From: [Pasteurella] aerogenes
GTDB taxonomy: Bacteria; Pseudomonadota; Gammaproteobacteria; Enterobacterales; Pasteurellaceae
Length of the DNA stretch: 64,000 bases
Direction of reading: 5' to 3'
Assembly (NCBI GenBank): GCA_900637275.1
Contig: LR134362.1
Coordinates: 806,001-870,000 of the forward strand
Shown here in pieces: positions 38,181-49,700 of the stretch. The first letter of the stretch is position 1, and each line of letters opens with the position of its first letter. A program made the translations under genes and the position numbers. The notes under the pieces were generated by a model, which was given only the letters and a program-made list of their open reading frames with translations, had not been told where the DNA came from and did no database searches.

Positions 38181-41100
38181 TGTCTGACGTATTTGAACAA
38201 GAAAACGCAATGCTTGATCTTGAAAAAGACGTTATTGCAAGCGACGACGTTGACGATATGTCTTTGGAGCAAGAGGAATTAGACACCGTTTCAGTGACAA
38301 TGTCACAATTTAATCCCTCATTACAATCCGGCAGTGTAGAAAGAGGGAAGTTTCGTTCTTTAACCTTGATTAACTGGAATGGTTTTTTCGCGCGTACTTT
38401 TGATTTGGATGAATTAGTAACGACTTTGTCAGGCGGAAACGGTGCCGGTAAATCTACGACAATGGCAGGATTTGTTACCGCATTAATCCCAGACTTAACC
38501 TTGTTGCATTTCCGTAATACTACGGAAGCCGGCTCAACCGGCGGTTCGCGTGATAAAGGGTTGCACGGTAAATTGCGTCCGGGGGTGTGTTATGCCGCCT
38601 TAGATACGATTAATTCTCGTCATCAACGTATTGTTGTTGGTGTTCGTTTGCAGCAAGTAGCGGGGCGCGATAAAAAAGTTGATATTAAAACTTTTTCGAT
38701 TCAAGGCTTGGAATTATCTCTTAATCCGACAGCAATTTTTACGGAAACCGTCGGTGAACGCCAAGCGCGCGTATTAAATTTAAATGAACTAAAAGATAAA
38801 ATTGAAAATTTAGGTGCGCAATTTAAACAATATCATTCCATCACGGATTACCATGGGATGATGTTTGATTTGGGTATTATTCCAAAACGTTTACGTTCTT
38901 CTTCCGATCGTAGTAAATTCTATAAATTGATCGAAGCCTCTTTATACGGTGGGATTTCTAGTGCGATTACCAAATCCTTACGCGATTATCTATTGCCGGA
39001 AAATTTAGGCGTGCGCAAAGCATTCCAAGATATGGAAAGTGCGTTACGCGAAAACCGCATGACCCTTGAAGCAATTAAAGTCACGCAAGCTGATCGCGAT
39101 TTATTTAAACATTTGATCACGGAAACCACCAATTATGTCGCGTCCGATTATATGCGTAACGCGAATGAGCGTTTAGGCAATATTCAGACCGCACTTTCTT
39201 TCCGTCAAGATTGGTATAAAGCCAAAGCGGAACAAGATTTATCGCAACATCGCTTAATTGATTTAAGTCGCGAAGCGGCAGAGTTGGCTGAAAATGAAAA
39301 AACGCTGGAAGTGGATCACCAAAGTGCGGTCGATCATTTAAATTTAGTGTTAAATGCTTTGCGCCATCAAGAAAAAATTTCTCGTTATCATGAAGATGTT
39401 GCCACCTTACGGGAAAAATTAGAAGAGCAAAAAATGGCGGTTGAAGAAGCCAATGAACAGCAAGAAACAAGCCAGGTGCAATTGGAGCAAGTAGAACTGG
39501 AAGTAGATCAGCTACGTAACCAATTGGCAGATTATCAACAAGCGCTTGATGCACAACAAACCCGCGCCTTACAATATAACCAAGCGATTAGCGCCTTGGA
39601 AAAAGCTAAATATTTATGCGGTTTAGCCGAGTTGTCGGTAAAAAATGTGGAAGATTATTATGCGGAGTTTGAAGCACAAGCAGAAGATATTACCGCGAAA
39701 GTGCTGGAATTAGAGCAGAAAATGTCCATTTCTGAAGCGGCGAAAACACAATTTGATAAAGCTTATCAGTTGGTATGTAGCATTGCGGGCGAAATGCCGC
39801 GTTCGGCGGCATGGGAAAGTGCGAAAACCTTGTTGCGTGAATATCCGCGCCAAAAAGTGCAAGCACAGCAAAGTGCGTCATTGCGCGGTAAATTACATGA
39901 ATTAGAACAACGTTACGCTCAACAACAAAGTGCGGTGCGTTTATTAAAAGATTTTAACCAACGCGCGAATTTAGCCTTGGAAAATGTTGAGGAATTAGAA
40001 GATTTCTATGCCGAACAAGAGGCGCTAGTGGAAGATTTATCTGCTGAATTGTCCGAGCAAGTGGAGCAGCGTTCGACATTGCGCCAAAAACGCGAACAAT
40101 TGACCGCACTTTATGAAGAAAATGCGCGTAAAGCGCCGGCATGGTTAACCGCACAAGCGGCATTGGAACGTTTGCAAGAACAAAGTGGTGCGAATTTTTC
40201 TGATAGCCAAGATGTGATGAATTTTATGCAGGCGCAATTGGTGAAAGAGCGTGAATTTACTATTGAACGCGATCAATTGGAGCAAAAACGTCAACATTTA
40301 GATGAGCAAATTTCTCGTTTAAGTCAGCCGGACGGTTCGGAAGATCCGCGTTTGAATGCGCTTGCCGAGCGTTTTGGTGGCGTATTGTTGTCTGAATTAT
40401 ATGATGATGTGCCGATTGAAGATGCGCCTTATTTCTCAGCGTTATATGGACCGGCACGCCATGCGATTGTGGTGCGCGATTTAGCCGCAGTGAAAGAACA
40501 GTTGAGCCAATTGGAAGATTGTCCGGAAGATTTATATTTAATTGAAGGCGATCCGGCAGAATTTGATGATAATGTCTTTAATGCGCAAGAGTTGGAATTG
40601 GGCGTAGTGGTACAAGTGTCAAATCGCGAAGTGCGTTATTCCAAATTCCCGGAGATTCCGTTGTTCGGTCGTGCGGCACGGGAAAAACGCTTAGAAGAGT
40701 TACAAACACAACGTGATGAAATTGCTGAACAATATGCGCAACGTGCTTTTGATGTGCAAAAATGTCAGCGTTTGCATGAGCATTTTAGCCAATTTGTCGG
40801 TTTACATTTAGCCTTGGCATTTTTACCTAATCCAGAAACCTTAATGGCGGAATTGCAACGCGAACGTAATGAAATTGAGCGCGAACTTAACCAATTTAGT
40901 ACCGGTGAACAACAAATCCGGATGCAATTGGATAATGCCAAAGAAAAAATGCAATTGTTGAATAAATTGTTGCCGCAAGTAAATGTTTTGGCGGATGAGA
41001 CTTTATTGGATCGTATTGAAGAATGTCGCGAACAATTGGATGTAGCAGAACAAGATGCGCATTTTATCCGCCAATATGGCAATGCCTTAGCGCAATTGGA

Positions 41101-42742
41101 ACCGATTGCCAATACCTTGCAAAGTGATCCGGAAAATTATGAACGCTTAAAAGCGGATTATGAAAGTGCGGTCGGTTTACAAAAACAAATTCAACAACGT
41201 GTTTTTGCGTTGGCTGATGTGGTGCAACGTAAGGCGCATTTCAGCTATGAAGATACAGTGAAATCTGAAACGTCCGAATTAAATGAACAGTTGCGCCAAC
41301 GTTTGGAACAAGTACAAAAACAACGGGAACAGCAACGCGAAATTGTGCGACAAAAACAAGTGCGTTTTGCTCAATATAACCAAGTTTATATTGAATTACG
41401 CAGTTCCTTTGATGAAAAAAACAAAATGTTAAATGAACTGATTGAGGAAATCGGTCAACTTGGTGTACGTGCTGATGATGGTGCGGAAGAGCGCGCTCGT
41501 ATTCGTCGTGATGAATTGTATCAACAACTTTCAACCAGTCGCCAACGTCGTACATATATTGAAAAACAATTAACGCAAATTGAAACAGAAAGCGAGAATT
41601 TAACGCGTCGTATTCGTAAAGCAGAGCGGGATTATAAAACCCAGCGCGAATTAGTGGTTGCGGCAAAAGTGAGTTGGTGTGTGGTGCTGCGTTTATCTCG
41701 CAACAGTGATGTGGAAAAGCGCCTCAATCGTCGCGAATTGGCATATTTATCAGCAGATGATTTGCGTTCAATGTCAGATAAAGCCTTGGGTGCATTGAGA
41801 ACGGCGGTTGCCGATAACGAATATTTGCGTGATGCTTTACGTATTTCAGAAGATAGTCGTAAACCGGAAAACAAAGTGCGGTTCTTTATTGCGGTGTATC
41901 AACATCTGCGCGAACGTATTCGTCAAGATATTATCAAAACTGACGATCCGATTGATGCGATTGAGCAAATGGAAATTGAGCTTTCTCGTTTAACCGATGA
42001 GTTAACCGGACGCGAGAAAAAATTGGCGATCAGTTCGGAAAGTGTGGCGAATATTATGCGCAAAACCATTCAGCGCGAGCAAAACCGAATTCGTATGTTG
42101 AACCAAGGATTGCAAAATATTGCTTTCGGGCAAGTAAAATCCGTACGTTTGGTGGTGAATATTCGGGATACTCATGCGATGTTGTTAGATGCGTTATCCG
42201 GCAATCAGGCGGAATATCAAGATTTATTCAGTGACAACCGTATGACCTTCTCTGAAGCAATAGCGAAATTATATCAACGCATTAATCCACATATCGATAT
42301 GGGGCAGCGCACTGCACAAACCATTGGTGAAGAATTGTTGGATTATCGCAATTATCTCGATCTTGAAGTGGAAGTCTATCGTGGCGCGGACGGTTGGTTG
42401 CGCGCGGAAAGTGGCGCATTGTCCACCGGTGAAGCTATCGGTACCGGGATGTCTATTTTATTGATGGTCGTTCAAAGTTGGGAAGAAGAAAGCCGCCGAA
42501 TTCGCGGTAAAGATATTATCCCATGTCGTTTGTTATTCTTAGATGAGGCGGCGCGTTTGGATGCGAAATCCATTTCTACCTTGTTCGAATTGTGTGAACG
42601 CTTGGATATGCAATTGCTTATCGCAGCGCCGGAAAATATTAGCCCAGAAAAAGGGACTACGTATAAATTAGTGCGTAAAATCTCCGGTAACCAAGAACAA
42701 GTTCATGTGGTTGGCTTACGCGGATTTGGCGCCAGCGCCTAG
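38180..42742 (+). CDS. mukB: SMC-like condensin ATPase MukB
   Basis: 1520 residues. Walker A GGNGAGKST at residues 85-93; long coiled coils with the hinge near residues 690-830; signature LSTGEAIGTGMSILL and Walker B CRLLFLDEAARLD near the C-terminus. MukB organises and separates chromosomes and works with topoisomerase IV. Compared with E. coli MukB, it has about 52 extra acidic N-terminal residues before ERGKFRSLTLINWNG. That extension carries an exact matS motif (38294-38306). TAATG overlap with mukE indicates coupling. Confidence 0.97.
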   Translation: MSDVFEQENAMLDLEKDVIASDDVDDMSLEQEELDTVSVTMSQFNPSLQSGSVERGKFRSLTLINWNGFFARTFDLDELVTTLSGGNGAGKSTTMAGFVTALIPDLTLLHFRNTTEAGSTGGSRDKGLHGKLRPGVCYAALDTINSRHQRIVVGVRLQQVAGRDKKVDIKTFSIQGLELSLNPTAIFTETVGERQARVLNLNELKDKIENLGAQFKQYHSITDYHGMMFDLGIIPKRLRSSSDRSKFYKLIEASLYGGISSAITKSLRDYLLPENLGVRKAFQDMESALRENRMTLEAIKVTQADRDLFKHLITETTNYVASDYMRNANERLGNIQTALSFRQDWYKAKAEQDLSQHRLIDLSREAAELAENEKTLEVDHQSAVDHLNLVLNALRHQEKISRYHEDVATLREKLEEQKMAVEEANEQQETSQVQLEQVELEVDQLRNQLADYQQALDAQQTRALQYNQAISALEKAKYLCGLAELSVKNVEDYYAEFEAQAEDITAKVLELEQKMSISEAAKTQFDKAYQLVCSIAGEMPRSAAWESAKTLLREYPRQKVQAQQSASLRGKLHELEQRYAQQQSAVRLLKDFNQRANLALENVEELEDFYAEQEALVEDLSAELSEQVEQRSTLRQKREQLTALYEENARKAPAWLTAQAALERLQEQSGANFSDSQDVMNFMQAQLVKEREFTIERDQLEQKRQHLDEQISRLSQPDGSEDPRLNALAERFGGVLLSELYDDVPIEDAPYFSALYGPARHAIVVRDLAAVKEQLSQLEDCPEDLYLIEGDPAEFDDNVFNAQELELGVVVQVSNREVRYSKFPEIPLFGRAAREKRLEELQTQRDEIAEQYAQRAFDVQKCQRLHEHFSQFVGLHLALAFLPNPETLMAELQRERNEIERELNQFSTGEQQIRMQLDNAKEKMQLLNKLLPQVNVLADETLLDRIEECREQLDVAEQDAHFIRQYGNALAQLEPIANTLQSDPENYERLKADYESAVGLQKQIQQRVFALADVVQRKAHFSYEDTVKSETSELNEQLRQRLEQVQKQREQQREIVRQKQVRFAQYNQVYIELRSSFDEKNKMLNELIEEIGQLGVRADDGAEERARIRRDELYQQLSTSRQRRTYIEKQLTQIETESENLTRRIRKAERDYKTQRELVVAAKVSWCVVLRLSRNSDVEKRLNRRELAYLSADDLRSMSDKALGALRTAVADNEYLRDALRISEDSRKPENKVRFFIAVYQHLRERIRQDIIKTDDPIDAIEQMEIELSRLTDELTGREKKLAISSESVANIMRKTIQREQNRIRMLNQGLQNIAFGQVKSVRLVVNIRDTHAMLLDALSGNQAEYQDLFSDNRMTFSEAIAKLYQRINPHIDMGQRTAQTIGEELLDYRNYLDLEVEVYRGADGWLRAESGALSTGEAIGTGMSILLMVVQSWEEESRRIRGKDIIPCRLLFLDEAARLDAKSISTLFELCERLDMQLLIAAPENISPEKGTTYKLVRKISGNQEQVHVVGLRGFGASA
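38294..38306. promoter_or_regulatory. matS site (MatP-binding), inside mukB
   Basis: GTGACAATGTCAC is an exact match to the E. coli matS consensus GTGACRNYGTCAC. It encodes Val39-Ser42 of MukB and lies 115 bp after the mukB start codon. Confidence 0.7.
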
Positions 42743-42748
42743 TGAGCA

Positions 42749-42789
42749 AAAAGTGCGGTTAAAAATAACTAAATTTTGACCGCACTTTT
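42749..42789. terminator. Terminator after mukB built from two inverted uptake signals
   Basis: AAAAGTGCGGT (42749-42759) pairs with ACCGCACTTTT (42779-42789), two perfect uptake signals in opposite orientation. Confidence 0.8.
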
Positions 42790-42811
42790 ACCAAAAAATA
42801 GAAGGTATCCC

Positions 42812-43684
42812 ATGCATTCTCTTTTTCTTGCTATTCTTTGTAGTGTGGCGGTTTCGGTATTACTGAAAGTGGCGCGGAAACGCAATATTATACTTGAGCA
42901 AGCGATTGCCTTTAATTATATCGTTGCACTTGGATTGAGTTATGTTTTACTGAAACCGAATTTTCAAGGATTGGCATTTACCGATTTTATTGTACAAAGC
43001 GAACATTCTTCGATCTTTTTTGCCTTGGGGATTTTGTTGCCAACGGTGTTTATTATTATGTCGAAAGCGGTGGAGTTTGCCGGTATTGTCCGCGCAGATG
43101 CTGCACAACGATTGTCTTTATTTTTACCGATTGTTGCCGCCTTTTTGTTATTTGATGAGCAATTAAGCCAAGCACGGTTGCTCGGAATTATTTTAGCATT
43201 TTTAGCCTTATTTTGTTTGCTCACTAAGCCTGCTGCGCAGATGCAAGGCAGTCTCAAAGGCGTTATCAGTTTAATATTAGTGTGGTTTGGTTATGGCATT
43301 ATTGATATTTTATTCAAACAAACCGCCAAAATGGGCGCCGCATTTGCTACCACGCTTTTTATCTCTTTTTGTTTGGCGGCTTGTGTGATATTTATGTATT
43401 TACTGCTGAAACGAACCCGTTGGACTGCGCCAAGTTTGCTGGGCGGAATTCTCCTTGGTGGCTTAAATTTTATGAACATCCTGTTTTATATTCAAGCTCA
43501 TCAACATTTTAGTGAAAATCCGACATTAGTTTTTGCCGGCATGAATGTAGGGGTAATTTGTTTAGGTACCCTAGTCGGCGCATTCATATTTAAAGAAAAA
43601 ATAAGCAAAATCAATGGAGTAGGGATAATTGTTGGAATATTATCCATTCTTTGTTTATTTTACTGGGATCACGTTATTGGGTAA
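42812..43684 (+). CDS. EamA/DMT-type membrane transporter
   Basis: 290 residues from the ATG at 42812 (GAAGG 7 bases upstream). About ten membrane helices in two five-helix halves, charged loops RKRN and KRTR, and a short C-terminal FKEKISKINGVGIIVGILSIL typical of the drug/metabolite transporter superfamily. Substrate cannot be read from the sequence. It ends 7 bp before sbcB, so the two may be cotranscribed. Confidence 0.8.
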   Translation: MHSLFLAILCSVAVSVLLKVARKRNIILEQAIAFNYIVALGLSYVLLKPNFQGLAFTDFIVQSEHSSIFFALGILLPTVFIIMSKAVEFAGIVRADAAQRLSLFLPIVAAFLLFDEQLSQARLLGIILAFLALFCLLTKPAAQMQGSLKGVISLILVWFGYGIIDILFKQTAKMGAAFATTLFISFCLAACVIFMYLLLKRTRWTAPSLLGGILLGGLNFMNILFYIQAHQHFSENPTLVFAGMNVGVICLGTLVGAFIFKEKISKINGVGIIVGILSILCLFYWDHVIG

Positions 43685-43691
43685 ATTCGCG

Positions 43692-45110
43692 ATGCAATCT
43701 GATTTTTCCTTTTTTATTTATGATTTTGAAAGTTTTGGTATCAATCCGGCGTCCGATCGTCCAGCGCAGTTTGCCGGTATTCGTACTGATGCGCATTTTA
43801 ATATTATCGGCGAGCCGGTGATGTTGTATTGCAAACAAACTAATGATTATTTACCTTCGCCAGGAGCGGTTTTGGTCACGGGGATTACGCCGCAAGAATG
43901 TAATGAAAAAGGGGTTTCCGAGCCGGAATTCGCCGCGCGTATTTTAGCTGAATTTAGCCAACCGAACACCTGTATTATGGGTTTTAATAATATTCGTTAT
44001 GATGACGAAATGACACGCTATACCTTTTACCGCAATTTTATTGATCCTTATGAATATAGTTATAAAAACGGAAATTCCCGTTGGGATTTGTTGGATATTG
44101 TGCGTGCTTGTTATGCCTTGCGTCCAGAGGGGATTAATTGGGCATACGATGAAGACGGAATGCCATCTTTTCGGCTGGAAAAATTAACTCAAGCCAATGG
44201 CATTGAGCATAGTAATGCACATGATGCGATGGCGGATGTTTATGCGACCATTGCTATGGCAAAACTTATTAAAGAAAAGCAACCTAAATTATTTCAATAT
44301 TTTTTTACGCACCGAGATAAAAAATCTCTCGCGGAACTGATAGACACCGCAACATTAACACCGCTGGTTCACGTTTCCGGTATGTTAGGCAATTATCGCG
44401 GTAATACCAGTTGGGTAGTTCCTTTAGCATGGCATCCGAGCAATCAAAATGCGGTCATTGTATGCGATTTAGCACGCGATATTAGCGACTTATTCAGTAA
44501 AAGTGCGGTAGAATTACGCGAGATTTTATATACGCCAAAAGTTGAGCTTGAAGCGCAAGGCATACTGCCGGTTCCATTAAAATTGGTGCATATTAATAAA
44601 TGTCCTATTTTAGCGCCGGCGAAAACTTTATTACCCGAAAATGCGCAACGTTTAGGCATTAATCGCGACTTTTGTTTGCAAAATTTAGCTAAATTGCGCC
44701 AAGTTAATATTCGGGATAAAGTGATTGAAATTTTTAATGATGATCGGTCATTTGAACCCAGTGAAGATGTAGAAACGGAATTATACAGTGGCTTTTTTGG
44801 CTATAACGATAAAAATAATATGGCGATTTTGCGCGATTTACCGCCGGAAAAATTAGCAGATCATCAATTAACTTTCCAAGACAAGCGCATAGAACCATTG
44901 TTATTTCATTATCGCGCCAGACATTTTTATAAAACCTTAACGCGCACGGAACAGTTGCAATGGCAAAGATACCGCCGGCGAAAATTGGAAAAAAGTGCGG
45001 AGCAATTTGAGCAAGATTTGCAAAAACTAGCTCAAGAGCAGCAAGATAACCCAGAAAAATTAGCTTTATTGCAGCAAGTGTATGAATATGGTGTGAAGTT
45101 ATTGGGATAA
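43692..45110 (+). CDS. sbcB: Exodeoxyribonuclease I
   Basis: 472 residues from the ATG at 43692. FIYDFESFGINPASDRPAQFAGIRTD carries the DEDDh metal ligands D11 and E13; SNAHDAMADVYATIAMAKL holds the later His/Asp ligands. SH3-like and C-terminal helical domains follow (GSW-type NYRGNTSWVVPLAWHP). It degrades single-stranded DNA from 3' ends in repair and interacts with SSB. Length equals E. coli ExoI within a few residues. Confidence 0.96.
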   Translation: MQSDFSFFIYDFESFGINPASDRPAQFAGIRTDAHFNIIGEPVMLYCKQTNDYLPSPGAVLVTGITPQECNEKGVSEPEFAARILAEFSQPNTCIMGFNNIRYDDEMTRYTFYRNFIDPYEYSYKNGNSRWDLLDIVRACYALRPEGINWAYDEDGMPSFRLEKLTQANGIEHSNAHDAMADVYATIAMAKLIKEKQPKLFQYFFTHRDKKSLAELIDTATLTPLVHVSGMLGNYRGNTSWVVPLAWHPSNQNAVIVCDLARDISDLFSKSAVELREILYTPKVELEAQGILPVPLKLVHINKCPILAPAKTLLPENAQRLGINRDFCLQNLAKLRQVNIRDKVIEIFNDDRSFEPSEDVETELYSGFFGYNDKNNMAILRDLPPEKLADHQLTFQDKRIEPLLFHYRARHFYKTLTRTEQLQWQRYRRRKLEKSAEQFEQDLQKLAQEQQDNPEKLALLQQVYEYGVKLLG

Positions 45111-45113
45111 TTG

Positions 45114-45126
45114 GTGACGTTGTCAC
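45114..45126. promoter_or_regulatory. matS site downstream of sbcB
   Basis: GTGACGTTGTCAC fits GTGACRNYGTCAC exactly; intergenic, 3 bp after the sbcB stop. Confidence 0.75.
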
Positions 45127-45147
45127 AATTTTAAAAGTATATGGCGA

Positions 45148-45178
45148 AAATAAGGGGGAATGTTTATTCCCCTTATTT
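45148..45178. terminator. Bidirectional terminator between sbcB and putP
   Basis: AATAAGGGGGAA pairs with TTCCCCTTATT (45167-45177) between two converging genes. Confidence 0.75.
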
Positions 45179-45202
45179 GTTTTAGACGAAGACGAGAACG
45201 AA

Positions 45203-46711
45203 TTAATTCAATGCTTTTTTCTGATTAAAATCATCTAATGCAGCATCGAATTGTTCTGCGACTTGCGGGTGTACCGGCGCGAAGATAGAGGAGGTGAGTG
45301 TAATAAAGGAACAGACAAGGAAACCTGGGATAATCTCATAAAGTTTTGCTAAATCTGCCCAACCAAGATATTTCATTAATGGAGACCAGGCAACGACAGT
45401 GACCGCGCCGGATAACATTCCCCATAACGCAGCTTTTGAGCTGATGTTACGGTTAAATAAGGAAAGAATCACCACCGGACCGAATGCGGCGCCAAAGCCT
45501 GCCCAAGCGTAAGATACTAAGCCCATCACTTTAGAATTTGGATCTTGAGCAATAATAATTGCTACGACCGAGATGACTAATACCATAATCCGTCCAATCC
45601 ACACCAATTCTTGGGTAGAGGCACCTTTGCGGATAAAGCCTTTGTAGAAATCTTCGGTTATTGCTGCTGAACACATTAATAATTGCGCCGATAACGTACT
45701 CATTACCGCTGCTAAAATTGCTGATAATACAATACCAACAATCCATGGATTAAACATTAATTTGGATAATTCGATGAATATTGCTTCGCTATTATCCAAG
45801 GCAATATTATTGACCGTAAAATAGGCTAAACCGAAATAGCCAACCGCCACCGCACCACCTAAGCATAAAAACATCCAAGTAATCCCGATAGTTCTCGCTT
45901 TATCCAAAGCTTGCACTGAGCTTGCCGCCATAAAACGGGCGAGGATATGCGGTTGACCAAAGTAGCCCAATCCCCAAGCTAAAGCGGAAATGACGCCGAT
46001 ACCGGAAACATTATACAACCAGTCGGAATATGGGATTTGGGTGAGCTGTGATTTGGCTTCCAGTGCCACCTCAATATCATCCCAACTAAGATGAATTAAT
46101 ACCATAATAGGGGCTAATAATAGAGCGAAAATCATCAAGGTTGCTTGAATTGTGTCACTCCAAGAAACAGCTAAATAACCGCCGATAAAAGTGTAAATGA
46201 TGGTCGCTAATGCACCGAGCCAAAGTGCGCTGGAATATTCTAGACCAAGCAAACTTTGGAATAATTTTGCACCAGCAACCACACCGGAGGCGCAATAAAT
46301 AGTAAAGAAAAACAGTATGATAGAAGATGAGATGATTTTTAACGCTTTTTTCTGGCGTGGAAAACGTTGTGCAAAAAATTCCGGTAACGTTAAAGCGTTG
46401 TTGTAGCTTTCGGTAAAAATCCGTAAGCGTGCTGCGACCACCCGATAATTTAAATATGCACCGATCGTTAAACCGACTGCAATCCAGGCTTCGGATAAAC
46501 CAAAGGCAAAAATAGCACCCGGTAGCCCCATCAATAACCAACCGGACATATCGGATGCACCGGCGGACATAGCAGTCACAAAGCCGCCCATACGACGGCC
46601 ACCCAAAATATAGTCGTCAAAGTTTTTCGTTGAACGATAAGCATACACGCCAATGCCTAAAATAATCACTAAATAGAGACCAAAGGTGATATAGATTTGA
46701 TAATTTTGCAT
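45203..46711 (-). CDS. putP: Sodium/proline symporter
   Basis: 502 residues, 12-13 membrane helices of the sodium:solute symporter family. The start (GVYAYRSTKNFDDYILGGRRMGGFVTAMSAGASDMSGWLLMGLPG) is nearly identical in style to E. coli PutP and contains its sodium and proline-binding residues. It imports proline for the PutA enzyme encoded 15 bp upstream, with which it forms an operon. Confidence 0.95.
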   Translation of the reverse strand: MQNYQIYITFGLYLVIILGIGVYAYRSTKNFDDYILGGRRMGGFVTAMSAGASDMSGWLLMGLPGAIFAFGLSEAWIAVGLTIGAYLNYRVVAARLRIFTESYNNALTLPEFFAQRFPRQKKALKIISSSIILFFFTIYCASGVVAGAKLFQSLLGLEYSSALWLGALATIIYTFIGGYLAVSWSDTIQATLMIFALLLAPIMVLIHLSWDDIEVALEAKSQLTQIPYSDWLYNVSGIGVISALAWGLGYFGQPHILARFMAASSVQALDKARTIGITWMFLCLGGAVAVGYFGLAYFTVNNIALDNSEAIFIELSKLMFNPWIVGIVLSAILAAVMSTLSAQLLMCSAAITEDFYKGFIRKGASTQELVWIGRIMVLVISVVAIIIAQDPNSKVMGLVSYAWAGFGAAFGPVVILSLFNRNISSKAALWGMLSGAVTVVAWSPLMKYLGWADLAKLYEIIPGFLVCSFITLTSSIFAPVHPQVAEQFDAALDDFNQKKALN

Positions 46712-46726
46712 AATTGCGCTCCTAAA

Positions 46727-49700
46727 TCATTGTTCTTCCATCGCCATTAAAGACGCATTTCCGCCGGCAGCGGTGGTATTTTCGCTACGTGAAAATTCGT
46801 CAAATAACAATAAGGTGTCTTGTTCTTGTTGCCAATCAACACATTTAAAAATCGCTTTACTATGTTCAGCCAGCCAAATCCGCTGCGCTTGGCTTAATGG
46901 TTCAAGATAAATGCCTTTTTGACAAGTACCTAATTCAGTTGATACGCGAATACCTTTATCAGCAATATTTGCAAGCGGATGACTTGGTTCTACTAAAAGA
47001 CTAAAACCTTGAGATAATAATTTATCTGCTGCATTTCGCGCTTGTTCCAAATTTCCGTTTAAAATGGCGACTTCGCAAGGCAAATAGGCTAAGGAATTTT
47101 CTTCACCGGTGATACTCGGTACAATCGGACGTTGATGGACTAAATGTGATGCTTGTCCAAATTCACTGTAGTAGCGTTTTGCTTGGGTTAAGCGTTGTAA
47201 ATAAAATTCGCCACCGGCTTTCGGACCGGTTCCGGATAATCCATGTCCGCCGAATGGTTGAACGCCGACAACCGCACCGATAATATTGCGGTTTACATAA
47301 AAGTTTCCGCATTTTAATCGATTTTCCACCAAGTCCACTTGCTTCCGAATGCGACTATGGCAGCCACCAGTTAAGGCATATCCCTTATTATTGACCTCAT
47401 CAATACGCGCAGATAATTCAGATTTTTGGTAAGTGACAATATGTAAAATTGGTCCAAAAACCTCTTGGTTAAGTTGTGATAAATCGGCGATCTGATAAAT
47501 CGCAGGGGAAACAAAGTGACCTTCTGTCGGCGTGTCCAATTCAACGTAACGTTGTGCAATTTGACGCATTTTCGCTTTGTGTTGCTCCAAGCGCTGTTTT
47601 GCCTCCAAATCGATCACCGGTCCAATATCCGTGGCTAAAAATTGCGGATTGCCGATTGACAATTCTTGCATGGCTTGCGTTAACATTGGGTAAATTTTTT
47701 CCGCAATATCTTCTTGTAACAACAAGATACGTAAAGCGGAACAACGTTGACCGGCTGAATCAAAGGCAGAACTTAATACATCTGCTACCACTTGCTCCGG
47801 CAAGGCAGAGGAGTCCACAACCAAAACATTTTGCCCACCGGTTTCTGCGATCAATAAAGGTTCATCATCACGTTGAGCCAATTGTGTATTAATAAATTTT
47901 GCGACTTCCGTTGAACCGGTAAAGACGACCGCATTAAATGGTTGTTTGACCAATTCTGCACCTAACTCACCATCACCTAAAACTAATTGCAACGCGGAGC
48001 GGGGAAGTCCGGCTTGGTAAAATAATTGCACTGCGGCAAAGGCAATTAATGAGGTTTGTTCTGCAGGTTTGGCGATCACCACATTGCCAGCTGCTAAACT
48101 GGCAGAAATTTGCCCTGTGAAAATCGCCAATGGGAAATTCCATGGGGAAATACAAAGTGCTTTGCCTCGCGGTTCGGCTAATTGACTTAAACTTGCTAAT
48201 TTTTCCAATTGCGCCGCATAATAACGTAGAAAATCTACTGCTTCGCGTACTTCGCCAATGGCATTCGGTAAAGTTTTGCCCGCTTCTAAAACCGCTAATT
48301 TCATTAATAAAGCATAATTTTGCTCATAAAGATCGGCAGTTTTGCGTAAAATCGTCGCTTTTTCCACCGCACTTTTGGCTTGCCATTCATCAGTAGTTGC
48401 AGCATTAAACACACTTTCTACCTGTTCCGTCTTTAAAAATTGAATTTTTGCCAACGGTTGTTGTGTAGCAGGATTGAAAACTACCTGTTCTGGGGCATGA
48501 AAACTTGTATCTTCTTGCGCATTGATATTTAGCAACGAATAAGCATTTTCAATTTGACTTGTGTTTAGTTCTTGCTCCAATTTTGCCAATTCAATTTCAT
48601 TCGTTAAATCAAAACCATAGGAGTTTTTTCGATCAGAAAAGAGCTTATCTGCGGTTTGTACTGCTAAATTTGGCAAACCTTGAGATGAGGCATAAATTGT
48701 CCAAGGCGGCGTCACCAACTGTTCTGCAGGAATATTTTCATCCACCAATTGATGTACAAAAGAGGAGTTGGCGCCATTTTCCAACAAGCGACGAACCAAA
48801 TAAGCCAATAAAGTTTCATGGGTACCGACCGGCGCATAAACCCGAACTAGGCGATCAAAATTCTCTTTGCCGGCAACATTGTCATATAAAGTTTCGCCCA
48901 TGCCATGTAAACATTGAAACTCAAATTTTTTACCTTTTCCTAACTCATTGATTGTACAAAGTGTTTGTACATTATGGGTAGCAAATTGAGGATAAATCAC
49001 ATCTTGCGCCGCAAGTAATTTTTTCGCACAAGCAAGATAGGAAATATCGGTGTGATTTTTTCGAGTATAGAGAGGAAAAGCATTTAATCCGTCAGTTTGC
49101 GCCCATTTAATTTCGCTGTCCCAATAAGCACCTTTCACCAATCTGATCATCAAATAAGCCTGTTTTTCTCTTGCTAAGGCAATTAAATAATCAATCACTT
49201 TTGGGCAACGTTTAGAATAAGCTTGGATCACAAAACCAATACCCCGATAGCCTTTTAATTCCGGCTCATCTAATAATTTTTCAACTAAATCAAGGGATAA
49301 TTCAAGGCGGCTGGCTTCTTCCGCATCAATGTTAACGCTAATATTATATTGGTTTGCTAATACAAAAAGTTGTTTAATGCGAGGATAAAGTTCATTCATC
49401 ACACGTTCATATTTGGCACGATAATATTTGGGATGAAGTGCTGAAAGTTTGATGGAAACACTATTGGCGCGGAAAATATCTTTTCCCTTGGCATCTTCGC
49501 CAACCGCTTTGATAGCATTAATATAATCTTGGAAATAGCGATCGGCATCCTCCATGGTCATCGCGGCTTCTCCCAACATATCAAAAGAAAAACTATAGCC
49601 TTTTTCTACTTTTTTACGAATACGTTCAAGGGCGTCATTTATTGTGGTTCCAGTGACAAATTGTTGTCCCAAAATTTTCATGGCACGTAACATTGCTAAG

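Noticed and set aside
39117..39554. Long minus-strand open frame inside mukB (and others at 40765, 41241, 47476, 48559)
   Set aside because: No ribosome sites, low-complexity His/Leu-rich translations, and fully inside conserved genes on the other strand.
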